Below are positions 1 to 7,447 of a DNA stretch of 10,499 nucleotides, piece after piece. The position numbers and the translations under genes were made by a program. How positions within the stretch are numbered: the stretch's first letter is position 1; the number at the start of each line of letters is the position of its first letter. Source of the stretch: Prolixibacteraceae bacterium (lineage in GTDB: Bacteria; Bacteroidota; Bacteroidia; Bacteroidales; Prolixibacteraceae); contig SKHV01000267.1 of the NCBI GenBank assembly GCA_007116765.1, positions 1 through 10,499 of the forward strand. The letters are read 5' to 3'. Below the pieces are notes generated by a model. That model saw nothing but the letters and a program-made list of their open reading frames with translations, was not told the DNA's origin and did not search any database.

Positions 1-153
1 CGAAGAGCAGATTTAAATCATGGAGATTCTGCCTACTACTTTGCCGTGCGGGCCGTAGGTATCAATGGTACGAGATCAGATTTCCACCTTAGTTCAGATT
101 CCAAAGCGAATCTGGAAGGTTGGTACATTATTTGGAAAAACAATGGTAGGTAG
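1..153 (+). CDS. 3' end of a secreted protein with a fibronectin type III-like C-terminus (partial)
   Basis: Frame 1 is open from the first base to a TAG at 151-153, giving the last 50 residues of a gene that begins outside the window. The stretch AYYFAVRAVGINGTRSDF resembles the final beta strands of a fibronectin type III domain, where a Y-x-[FY]-x-V-x-A core is followed by a G-x-x-S turn. Such domains are common at the C-terminus of secreted carbohydrate-active or adhesive proteins. After it come about 25 polar residues with two Trp and no membrane anchor or LPXTG-like motif. The next gene starts about 50 bp downstream on the same strand, so the two may be co-transcribed. Coding status is inferred from the open frame and the Fn3-like pattern. 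The catalytic or binding part of the protein cannot be seen. Confidence 0.7.
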   Translation, partial: RRADLNHGDSAYYFAVRAVGINGTRSDFHLSSDSKANLEGWYIIWKNNGR

Positions 154-193
154 TCAGCATTTCTGATAATTCTTTTTTAATTATAATTTTTAT

Positions 194-199
194 GAGGGA
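194..199 (+). promoter_or_regulatory. Shine-Dalgarno site favouring the start at 204
   Basis: GAGGGA at 194-199 lies 4 nt before the ATG at 204. The in-frame ATG at 192 overlaps this motif and has only A/T-rich sequence without a purine tract upstream. Starting at 204 also gives a cleaner signal peptide (MVSKIFTILALLAISG). I therefore prefer 204 over 192. Confidence 0.6.
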
Positions 200-203
200 A
201 AAT

Positions 204-1712
204 ATGGTGTCAAAAATTTTTACAATCCTTGCCTTGCTTGCAATAAGCGGAATATGCCAACATGCTGGATGGGATGAGCACATTTCAGATATTCACGTCG
301 GTAAGCATTTAGCTGATTCAGTTACCCAATACGGCATAACGTGGTATTTTGATCAGGAGTATCCTGTCGGGACTTTTGCAAATGGTGATTTCTGGGTAGC
401 TGGAAATCCTGTGGTAATCACCAGAATCACTCCCGATTTTGATGGTTATGATAACGGATGGGAAGTGAATCCGGTTGTTGCTGGGAAGCATGGGTTTCAG
501 AGTGGTTGCTATGGTGAAAACTTTGACCCTTCTTTGGTACCCGCACTGCCCTATAAATCACCAACTAACAAAATTGTATCTGTTGTAAAAACAAAGAGGG
601 CCGATCCGTGGCCACGTAACGGGCGCCCGTGTATAAATATCGCAGCAGTACTGACAATCCTGCCAAAACTCCCTGAAAATCTGGGTAACAATATTTTCAG
701 ACCTCCCTATGTCGGAGAAGAAAAACCGTTGTACCGTGTAAGTGATCTGAGGACAGATCTTTTACCCTCACTTGAACCAGTTGGTAATCCTCCGTCAATA
801 GAGTATATCCGTAACCGGTTTTCCAAACTGCGTCTGGATCATAAAGGGCATCAAATTGGAAGATCTTTGCGGCCACAGCAAAGTATGGAAGATTATCAGC
901 CTAAAAATACAACAGATATTAATGGTGGTGCCTTAAGGTTAATGTTGAATGATCCAATTGATATCAAAATGCCGGCACTTATTCAATACGTTCAGGCTGG
1001 AATCGATAAAGTTTATACATTGCTGGATGGACAAACCTGGCCCTCTGGTGGCGGCCATCAACCAGGACACATAATTGCAGCATCATTGACTGCAACTCTT
1101 CTGGATCATGATGTTGCTAAAACTTTTTTAAAGCAGGCAACATTCTTTCATGCTTCTAACTATCTTTATTCCCAACCCAATGGAGGAAAAACGTTGTGGG
1201 GAGAAAAAAGAGCTGAGACTAATTATTGGAGTTATATTGTACAGGGAAGGAGCTCACGCTCAATCATGGATCCCTATGGATTTATCGATGGTGGAATTCC
1301 AGGTGATGCATATCAATATATTACTTCTCAATCACACAAGGGTGAAATATTAGCCGCCACACTAATGCCTGTCTTACAAAACGCATGGCCCGAAAGAGAT
1401 TTGCTTTTAGTAAGAAATTATGCTGAACGATGGGTAAAGCATGGAGTTTGGGCAACACCTGATCCTTGCGCTCCTTTTGATGGTAATCCTAGTAATTTAG
1501 GCGTAACTTATGGTCCAGATCCAGATAATCAAGGTATGTGTATATTAGATGCCAGACTATCTTATTATAACAGCCAGACGGATTTTGCTTACCCCGAAGG
1601 TGTTGTGGGTGGAAGATTCCCTGAACTCCATGGTACAAAAAAAGACGCTGGGCAGTACAGATGTCCGTTTGTTGCAGCTATGTGGGATACCTACTATGAA
1701 AAGTATCGCTGA
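204..1712 (+). CDS. Secreted protein of unknown function, about 502 residues
   Basis: The N-terminus is a short basic region plus a hydrophobic core (residues about 4-16, KIFTILALLAISG), so the protein is probably exported. The Cys after the core (SGIC) is not in a canonical lipobox, so cleavage by signal peptidase I is more likely than lipidation. Residues about 43-95 look beta-rich (ITWYFDQEYPVGTFANGDFW). From about 250 onwards the sequence looks helical, with a conserved-looking WPSGGGHQPGH motif at 279-289, several Trp/Tyr/His-rich segments, and a C-terminus rich in aromatics (AAMWDTYYEKYR). The glycine-rich His motif within a helical region faintly recalls alpha/alpha-toroid polysaccharide lyases or hydrolases. 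This is a resemblance, not an assignment, and I do not recognise the family. It follows the Fn3-tailed gene on the same strand and ends about 30 bp before the transposase remnant. The C-terminus reads as natural rather than cut by the insertion. A role in extracellular carbohydrate metabolism is possible but not shown. Confidence 0.85.
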   Translation: MVSKIFTILALLAISGICQHAGWDEHISDIHVGKHLADSVTQYGITWYFDQEYPVGTFANGDFWVAGNPVVITRITPDFDGYDNGWEVNPVVAGKHGFQSGCYGENFDPSLVPALPYKSPTNKIVSVVKTKRADPWPRNGRPCINIAAVLTILPKLPENLGNNIFRPPYVGEEKPLYRVSDLRTDLLPSLEPVGNPPSIEYIRNRFSKLRLDHKGHQIGRSLRPQQSMEDYQPKNTTDINGGALRLMLNDPIDIKMPALIQYVQAGIDKVYTLLDGQTWPSGGGHQPGHIIAASLTATLLDHDVAKTFLKQATFFHASNYLYSQPNGGKTLWGEKRAETNYWSYIVQGRSSRSIMDPYGFIDGGIPGDAYQYITSQSHKGEILAATLMPVLQNAWPERDLLLVRNYAERWVKHGVWATPDPCAPFDGNPSNLGVTYGPDPDNQGMCILDARLSYYNSQTDFAYPEGVVGGRFPELHGTKKDAGQYRCPFVAAMWDTYYEKYR

Positions 1713-2490
1713 TTAGAAGAGTAGCAAGTTAGGAAATACTTTTGCGTAAGCCTTCGGTAAACTGCGTTTGGCTGCCAGAGCGGAGTTTCGTTTTGATTCC
1801 GCTATGGAATATCCGAGGCTCGTTTGCATACCGGCTCGTCTTGTGGCCTGTAGGGAACATGGTGTCATTGCAGAAAAATTGCCTTGGGCTAATGGGAAAG
1901 AGCATTCCACATTGGCATTTTAGACATTCCTCTCACACAATGGGCCACGCATTTAAGCTGGACAGAAGTTGCAGCACGGTTTAAGACATCATGGGATATG
2001 GTATATGATGCATGCAATAAGGCGTGTAGTCAATCATGGATTAGAACACCGGGACCTTGGGGAAACCGATTCCTTACACTTTGATGAGATAGCCATCGGT
2101 AAGGGACAAGATTACGTTACAATGGTTTACCAGATAGACTCTGGCAACAAACGTCTATTATGGATAGGCAAAGGTCGCAAGGCTAAGACATTACTTCGGT
2201 TTTTCATGGAATTCGGCAAACTACGTTCAGCTTCCATCCGTTATGTTTGTTGTGACATGTGGAAACTATACTTGAAAGTAATCGCAAAGAAAATTCAACA
2301 GGAACTCAACGATTTGGACAGACTCAATATTATGGAAAAGCTCGACACGGCTATAGATGAACAACAATGCAAAAGTAACTATGAGAAAATCCTATGGCTT
2401 CCGTCTATGTGAAACCTTGAAATATGGGCTGTATCTAAGGCTGGGAGCATTACCGCTTCCAAATTTAACCCATGAATTTTTCTGACATGC
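1713..2490 (+). mobile_element. Remnant of an ISL3-family insertion sequence
   Basis: The interval between the end of the secreted-protein gene and the convergent flippase gene is almost entirely filled by a broken ISL3 transposase. Both ends are approximate: no convincing terminal inverted repeats or flanking target duplication remain. The left part of the coding region is also missing, because the N-terminal Cys-rich zinc-binding stretch usual for this family is not found. The right limit is set by the transposase stop at 2483-2485, 13 bp before the flippase stop codon. The copy cannot move by itself. Confidence 0.7.
1740..2485 (+). pseudogene. ISL3-family transposase, frameshifted and internally deleted
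   Basis: Pieces of an ISL3 (DDE_Tnp_ISL3) transposase occur in order but in different frames. About 1760-1840 encodes LPERSFVLIPLWNI. About 1840-1940 in a second frame encodes ACREHGVIAEKLPWANGKEH, followed by an in-frame TAG at 1921. About 1941-2010 in a third frame encodes the helix-turn-helix-like WATHLSWTEVAARFKTSWD. About 2010-2360 encodes the catalytic core, with HFDEIAIGKG (first Asp) and CCDMWKLYLKVI (second Asp). The family's DRFHI motif appears decayed as DRLNI. At about 2360 the reading jumps to a frame encoding NNAKVTMRKSYGFR and ends with LPLPNLTHEFF. In intact members roughly 150 residues lie between these two parts, including the third acidic catalytic residue just before the NN, so an internal deletion removed it. 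The protein is inactive. The family call is firm, based on the order and spacing of the motifs; frameshift positions are approximate. Confidence 0.85.
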
Positions 2491-2498
2491 TGCTTTTT

Positions 2499-3956
2499 TT
2501 AAGCTTTCACCTTTACAAATTTAGAAAAGATTGGTGTTATAGCTTCAAAGGATTCTTTTAGGGCTTCAAGTTTGATTATAAAACCACAAAGTACGTATGT
2601 TGAAAATCCAGTGAAAGACACTAAAATAACTGAAAAGACCGATGTACTTGGATATATCGAAGATATTAGTAATGTAGCAGCAGCTGCTACTGTAGTGCTT
2701 AATGCATATGGTATGGTGTCCGATATCTGAGAAAAAATAGTATAACCTGTTTCTATGGAAGCATAGTAAGAACTTACAAAGAATTGAGTGTACGAAGCGA
2801 TCCCAAACGCTATGAGCATACCATTAATGCCCCAACTAAAAGAAATAAGTGCCGAAAACAAAATTAAAGAGTTCTTAAAGCACAAAAGTTTTAGATAGAG
2901 TGATGAGTTGCCTTTAGCAAGGATGGTACTATTGCGTAAATGCTCAAGAGGCAATAAAATATTTGCAAAACATAAAATTTGAAACAACGGCACACTTGGC
3001 ATCCAAGTTTCACCTAAAATGATTCTAAATACCCTGGGAGCAATAAGGGCTCCGATCGTAAAGAAAGGGAAAACTACAAATGCAATGCTACTAGATGCCT
3101 TGGAAATTGTATGTCGAAATTTTGTTTGGTCATGTTTTAAAGCAGACATGACTGGATAAGCCACCCGTGCAACAATATTCCACATAGCACTTATTGGCAA
3201 CTGTTGCATTTGTTTTGCTTTGGTATAAAATCCCAACTGGGCAGGTGCAAAGAGTTTACCAATCAAAATGATGTACAGGTTGTCAAAGAGCATTTGAAAA
3301 ATAGATCCGAGCAATAACTTTGAACCAAAGGCAAACATATTACCTATTGCGCTAAAACTGAAAACAAGTTGAGGGCGCCATTTGTTTACTATCCAGAGAA
3401 AAGATGTAACAAGGATACTTCTAACCAGTGTTTGATAAACCAGCGCCCATACACCGAAACCCATATATGCAAAAAAAATCCCAATGATTCCTGACAGAAT
3501 AGTTGCAGGTAACCCAACTTTTGTTTGAGAACGAAAATTAATGTTTTTAGTTAATAAGACAGTCTGAATTGTTCCGAACGAACTGATAAATACTGTAGCT
3601 GATAATGCTCGTATGATTGAAACTAACTCCGGTAGATTGTAAAATTCTGCTACGTAAGGCGAAAATATGAATATTAGTGAAGTTGTAAAAAATCCCATAA
3701 ATAGGTTGAAAAAGAATACAGAACATTCGTCTACTTTAGTTGCATTTTGATTGTTAATTAGCGCAAGACCAAAGCCGCTTTGAACGAGAACTTTTGATAA
3801 CTCTGTGATAACCAATGCAATCCCAATAAGACCAAAATATTCTGGAGGTAAAAGCCGAGCCAAAACAATAGAAAAACCAAAGCGGAGAACCTGTTCTCCT
3901 GCCTTGTCAATAAAACTCCAGAATAGTGCACGATATGTTTTTTGGCGCAAATTCAT
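2499..3956 (-). CDS. wzx: Wzx/WzxC-like polysaccharide flippase (MOP superfamily)
   Basis: A 485-residue, highly hydrophobic protein, the usual length for a polysaccharide flippase, with about 12-14 predicted membrane helices. Residues 30-69 carry the WzxC/TuaB-type signature: LARLLPPEYFGLIG, then VLVQSGFGLALINNQ. After it come the acidic/polar loop DECSVFF and paired helices typical of the polysaccharide biosynthesis C / MATE-like fold. The family moves undecaprenyl-linked oligosaccharide repeats from the cytoplasmic to the periplasmic face of the inner membrane. It is the last gene of the minus-strand cluster, 124 bp after a glycosyltransferase, and ends 13 bp from the convergent transposase remnant. 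The ATG at 3956 lacks an obvious Shine-Dalgarno sequence (upstream GTTTTCTATTA), unlike its neighbours. The first residues (MNLRQKTYRALFWSFIDK) match the expected N-terminus, so the start is probably right. Substrate specificity cannot be read from sequence. Confidence 0.9.
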   Translation of the reverse strand: MNLRQKTYRALFWSFIDKAGEQVLRFGFSIVLARLLPPEYFGLIGIALVITELSKVLVQSGFGLALINNQNATKVDECSVFFFNLFMGFFTTSLIFIFSPYVAEFYNLPELVSIIRALSATVFISSFGTIQTVLLTKNINFRSQTKVGLPATILSGIIGIFFAYMGFGVWALVYQTLVRSILVTSFLWIVNKWRPQLVFSFSAIGNMFAFGSKLLLGSIFQMLFDNLYIILIGKLFAPAQLGFYTKAKQMQQLPISAMWNIVARVAYPVMSALKHDQTKFRHTISKASSSIAFVVFPFFTIGALIAPRVFRIILGETWMPSVPLFQILCFANILLPLEHLRNSTILAKGNSSLYLKLLCFKNSLILFSALISFSWGINGMLIAFGIASYTQFFVSSYYASIETGYTIFSQISDTIPYALSTTVAAAATLLISSIYPSTSVFSVILVSFTGFSTYVLCGFIIKLEALKESFEAITPIFSKFVKVKA

Positions 3957-4080
3957 TAATAGAAAACTTTTATTTGAATAATGTAAAACAAAAAGATAGC
4001 CTGCGAATTACCGGAACAATTTACACACAGAATCTTCTACAGAAACAAGGCTGTTTAAAAAAGTTGTGTATAAAACCACC

Positions 4081-4866
4081 TCAGTTTCCATCCCGAGGTG
4101 TACCCTTACAACCTGGCTTACAAAAAGCAATCGGATTTTTCAATCGTTGAATTGTTCTTGTATTATTTTTTGTAATTAAATGGTAGAGGTTAACTTTCGC
4201 TTTTGTGTAACAATATTTGAGTGGGTTTGTGTGTATATGAACGCAAGTGGTGGTAATTGGCAGTTGTTGTTTCCACTTTAGACGAATGTAATTGCACGCA
4301 CTCCAAAAGGATCGGTCGAATTTTTTAACCGGCAAACTATTGTGAATACAATAATTTTTAACAACATAATTTTCGAACCCCAAAGTTTTTGACTGTAGGC
4401 AAATATCCGTTCCGTAAAAGTGGTAACCAGGTAAACAATCATCAAAAGTAAGGAGTGATTTTTTATTCACAACGATTACCATCTCGTCGACAGACAATGC
4501 TTTCTCAGGGGTGCCATCAGATCCAAGCACTTTCCCCAAACCGTTTGAGTATACATAACCACAACCTTTTCTATTAAAATTTATGCCATAGCAGCCAATA
4601 ACTCCCCATTTAATATTTTGTTTTTGAATATTTTCAATATCGGTTACAAGGTTATAATCCCATGCCGTTGGAAGGAATGTATCCTGATGGAGGAACACAA
4701 CATAATCGTTTACAGCTTCATTTAGGCAAAGGTTGTAAGTTAATGATGCAGATGCGCCTCCTTGTTTAATAATGACTTGATATTTTCCGGATTGAATACA
4801 TGGAGAAGACAGCATATTTTGTTTAAGTGTAGCCACATTGTTAAAAGCTGTAACAAAAGTTATCAT
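4081..4866 (-). CDS. Glycosyltransferase, Glyco_tranf_2_5-like (GT-A fold)
   Basis: A soluble 261-residue protein, probably transferring a sugar from a nucleotide donor at the cytoplasmic membrane face. VVFLHQDTFLP (56-66) occupies the place of the DXD metal-binding motif of GT-A enzymes, with HQD as the acidic triad. WGVIGCYG (87-94), VDEMVIVV (126-133) and FDDCLPGYHFYGTDICLQ (141-158) follow in the order seen in the Glyco_tranf_2_5 family, where the DE/GTD residues line the acceptor and base sites. The N-terminus is short (MITFVTAFNN), as usual for this family. The C-terminal about 60 residues are basic and Cys/Lys-rich, with no membrane span, ending KGTPRDGN. The ATG is supported by GAGGA at 4871-4875, 4 nt upstream. 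It lies between the family 2 glycosyltransferase and the flippase, fitting assembly of a repeat unit. The sugar transferred cannot be told from the sequence. Confidence 0.8.
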   Translation of the reverse strand: MITFVTAFNNVATLKQNMLSSPCIQSGKYQVIIKQGGASASLTYNLCLNEAVNDYVVFLHQDTFLPTAWDYNLVTDIENIQKQNIKWGVIGCYGINFNRKGCGYVYSNGLGKVLGSDGTPEKALSVDEMVIVVNKKSLLTFDDCLPGYHFYGTDICLQSKTLGFENYVVKNYCIHNSLPVKKFDRSFWSACNYIRLKWKQQLPITTTCVHIHTNPLKYCYTKAKVNLYHLITKNNTRTIQRLKNPIAFCKPGCKGTPRDGN

Positions 4867-4980
4867 AAGTTCCTCAATTACTTAAAAAATAATTCTTACT
4901 TTTTAAACGATATGGTGTGTCTATTTAATGCAATTTGCAATTGCTCTTCAAAAACGAATATGTTTTGCGGCATTCTCATA

Positions 4981-5922
4981 TCAAATGCACCTTTTGGCAT
5001 GGTGCCTAAAATCCCTTGAAGCCGCATACATCAGAAGTAGTATCGTTTTATAGTCGGTATTAGTTCTTAGGTTTTCTTTAAGTATTTCTTTGGAAGCCAC
5101 AAAATCACCTATTTGGATATACCTCTTAGCTAGCTTCCTTCGATATGAGCGAATCAATTTATCTGTTGCTTTAAGTTCATTTTTTGTAAGTTCTTCAAGG
5201 CAACCTAATTTTTTTAGTATTCCGAGCATTTGGTTCAGTGATTCTTCTGGATGTCGAATTCTTTGGTTAGAAAGATTATCTGTTTCCTCTCTTCTCATTA
5301 CCTTCACATGATTTTTTATAGATACTAACCATGGACCTTTCATGGCTAATCGGCAAAAAAAATCAAAATCTTCATATAAGCTAAGGTCATTTGAAAATAG
5401 ATTCGAGTCATCTATACACTTTCTCCTGATCATAGTATTTTGAACCCATGCAAACTGATACTTGAGTTGGCTGCACAAAGGTCGGTGGATGTATAACTCA
5501 CCATTCACAGGAAAATTTAACTTACGAAATGAAAAAAAATCAGATGTATGCCAATTATTTCTTGTCATCTCCATATTAAGAATGTAGGCAGATGCATCAG
5601 GCTGACGTCTCAAGGAATCTACATGTGCCTCGAGTTTTTCTGGGAGCCAAATATCATCTGAGTCTAGAAACGTTATAAATTCACTCGTGGAGTTTAGAAT
5701 TCCTTGATTGCGCGAAGTTGAGACCCCTTTATTCTCCTGATAAATGTAAATTATCTTTTCACCATATTGGGATAAGACCTGTGCAGTACCATCCGTCGAT
5801 CCGTCATCAACAACTATAATTTCTTTAGGCTTGTACTGTTGATTCAAAACACTTTCAATAGCTTCAGAGATGTATTTTTCTCTATTGAAAACGGGTATAA
5901 TTACTGAAATATCGATTGTCAT
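4981..5922 (-). CDS. Family 2 glycosyltransferase
   Basis: A 313-residue classical GT2/GT-A enzyme. Visible motifs are ISVIIPVFNREKYISEAIES at the N-terminus, VVDDGSTDGT (37-46, nucleotide-sugar binding), GVSTSRNQG (66-74), FLDSDDIW (85-92, the DXD-type metal site) and YEDFDFF (183-189, the ED region that holds the catalytic base). Residues beyond about 220 form a helical, charged tail without membrane helices, so it should act at the cytoplasmic face on a lipid-linked acceptor. ATG at 5922 is preceded by AGGA (5929-5932) with good spacing. It is 60 bp downstream of the ligase/polymerase gene on the same strand. The last residues (RDFRHHAKRCI) are abruptly basic, and an alternative frame remains open past the stop; see the finding on 4896-5027. 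Donor and linkage are unknown. Confidence 0.93.
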   Translation of the reverse strand: MTIDISVIIPVFNREKYISEAIESVLNQQYKPKEIIVVDDGSTDGTAQVLSQYGEKIIYIYQENKGVSTSRNQGILNSTSEFITFLDSDDIWLPEKLEAHVDSLRRQPDASAYILNMEMTRNNWHTSDFFSFRKLNFPVNGELYIHRPLCSQLKYQFAWVQNTMIRRKCIDDSNLFSNDLSLYEDFDFFCRLAMKGPWLVSIKNHVKVMRREETDNLSNQRIRHPEESLNQMLGILKKLGCLEELTKNELKATDKLIRSYRRKLAKRYIQIGDFVASKEILKENLRTNTDYKTILLLMYAASRDFRHHAKRCI

Positions 5923-5982
5923 ACTTTGTCCTGCTGAACTAATTGTAAATAGGATACTAAACAGCTCTTTTTTTTCTTGGTG

Positions 5983-7284
5983 CTAAAAAGAACCAATTGA
6001 TTTATAATTTACCTTTTCGTAATTTCCCTGTTTGATAATATATTCTTCCCCAGAAGCAATAAGTCCAATGTTCAAAATGAAAAAAAGATTGCTTTGGTCA
6101 AAATATCCCACTGAAAGAAATGTTATTGTGTGGGAAAAAAGAACGGCTCCAAGGCACCACATGGTGAACTGTTCTGATTTATGTTGGTTGTTGATAGACC
6201 GGATGATGTGACCAACATACTTGAATGCTTTTATAATAATAACCATATATAAAGTAACTTGTAGTAATCCACCACGAACAGCCTCTCTTATGTATTGGTT
6301 GGTTATATCTGAATGGCGAGGACTCCATGAAACCCCAGTTGGCATCCAGTGGCGGGTATAATCTGTCCCAAACAACCACCATTCATTGAAATATGTTATT
6401 GCGCTTGTAATTATTTCTGACCGATGCCATCCAGTGCTTGAACCAGTTATGTCTATGCGGCTGATTAGGTACCAAACTGGTGCTTTCATAAAAATATGCA
6501 GTAATAACAATATGATAACAATACCCCAACGAATCATAGGCATCCTATCCCTTACATGCCATGCCGCAATTCCTATGGCAAGGAATATGGCAGACATGAC
6601 AGGGCCGGAAGATGCACTTGCCCAAACAATAACAAGGCTTCCTGCAACCCCGGTAAAGTAAAGCCATTTGAGTCCATTTTTCTCAAACCAAGATCCTAAA
6701 AATATTCCGGCAGTTGTTGCACCTACGGTACCTGCTAATATTGCATGTGCGAAAGCCCCCTGTGCTCGTATTTTGCCATCTCGTATAGTTGGGTATAAAG
6801 GCCCCCCAAAATGACCGAGCAAATTAGATGCTGCCATTTGTTCGTAGAACATTAAACATGCTAGTAGAATAATAAATACAGCAATGCCACACATTGTAAC
6901 CATGAGAGTTTCTTTAGATCTAACAAGTATTCGGAAAGTAAAATAAAACCCTGCTAAATCATATATCTGACCTAAACGATAAGTAAAAGCCAAATCCTCA
7001 CGTGGTACAAATCCTATTAAGAATACTGCAGCGGTATACACTAGAACAGCTTTGTCCACCATGTTAAGCGCAAAGCCATAAGCTTCATTTTTTATGATAA
7101 TACGAAAAGTGTACAAAATCAAGAGAACGCGAATAACGTTAAATGAAAATGAACCAATGTGAAGAACCGCAGCACCAGGGATAAGACAGGCAGAAAGAAG
7201 CAAAGGTAGAGCTGCAAATTTCCCGGGGATAAAAACAGTAATAGCACCAACAATCATTGTGTAGCTTAGTGTTAAAGAATTCAC
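5983..7284 (-). CDS. O-antigen ligase/polymerase family membrane protein (WaaL/Wzy-like)
   Basis: A 433-residue integral membrane protein with about 11-12 hydrophobic segments and one larger polar loop at about 275-335 between late helices, the layout of the Wzy_C (O-antigen ligase) family. RAQGAFAHAILAG (173-185) matches the R-x-x-G-x-F-x-H-x-x-x-x-G pattern of these proteins. The big loop holds GSSTGWHRSE (281-290), and HSDITNQYIREAVRGGLL (324-341) resembles the family H-N-x-Y-L...G-x-L motif. Members act at the periplasmic face, either joining lipid-linked repeat units (Wzy) or moving the glycan to lipid A, protein or another acceptor (WaaL/PglL). Sequence alone does not decide which. The start is GTG at 7284 with only a weak GCGGG upstream; an ATG nine codons in is an alternative. 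Next to a flippase and glycosyltransferases, a polymerase role is reasonable. Confidence 0.85.
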   Translation of the reverse strand: MNSLTLSYTMIVGAITVFIPGKFAALPLLLSACLIPGAAVLHIGSFSFNVIRVLLILYTFRIIIKNEAYGFALNMVDKAVLVYTAAVFLIGFVPREDLAFTYRLGQIYDLAGFYFTFRILVRSKETLMVTMCGIAVFIILLACLMFYEQMAASNLLGHFGGPLYPTIRDGKIRAQGAFAHAILAGTVGATTAGIFLGSWFEKNGLKWLYFTGVAGSLVIVWASASSGPVMSAIFLAIGIAAWHVRDRMPMIRWGIVIILLLLHIFMKAPVWYLISRIDITGSSTGWHRSEIITSAITYFNEWWLFGTDYTRHWMPTGVSWSPRHSDITNQYIREAVRGGLLQVTLYMVIIIKAFKYVGHIIRSINNQHKSEQFTMWCLGAVLFSHTITFLSVGYFDQSNLFFILNIGLIASGEEYIIKQGNYEKVNYKSIGSF

Positions 7285-7447
7285 GAAAACCCGCTTCTAT
7301 AGTGTTTTCTATTTACTTAACCTCAAGACCATTATTTCGGGAATGTGGTGATGGCAGATCTAAAGTGAATAACTCAAGTACCCGAACACAAAAATGAAAG
7401 TTAAAAGTTTTGACAAAACAGTATTGTAAATGTTGTTAAGCTACTGA

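Noticed and set aside
182..187. TATAAT hexamer just upstream of the secreted-protein gene
   Set aside because: It is a perfect -10 match but sits in a T/A-rich run, has no recognisable -35 at 16-18 nt, and would place the transcription start within about 10 nt of the chosen start codon.
1150..1353. Short open frame inside the secreted-protein gene
   Set aside because: It overlaps entirely with a longer, signal-peptide-bearing gene on the same strand in another frame and has no independent support.
1724..2490. Imperfect inverted pair (about 1724-1739 against 2475-2490, about 11 of 16 matches) as possible IS terminal repeats
   Set aside because: The match is weak enough to occur by chance in AT-rich DNA, and the left copy would sit too close to the transposase to leave room for its missing N-terminal part.
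4930..4944. Small inverted repeat GCAATT-TGC-AATTGC between the two glycosyltransferases
   Set aside because: A 6-bp AT-rich stem with a 3-nt loop and no U-tract is too weak to call a terminator or operator.
7285..7447. Possible minus-strand promoter in the 163-bp gap upstream of the ligase/polymerase gene
   Set aside because: Candidate hexamers such as TTGAGG and TATAGA are separated by about 19 nt and each match is partial; not convincing.
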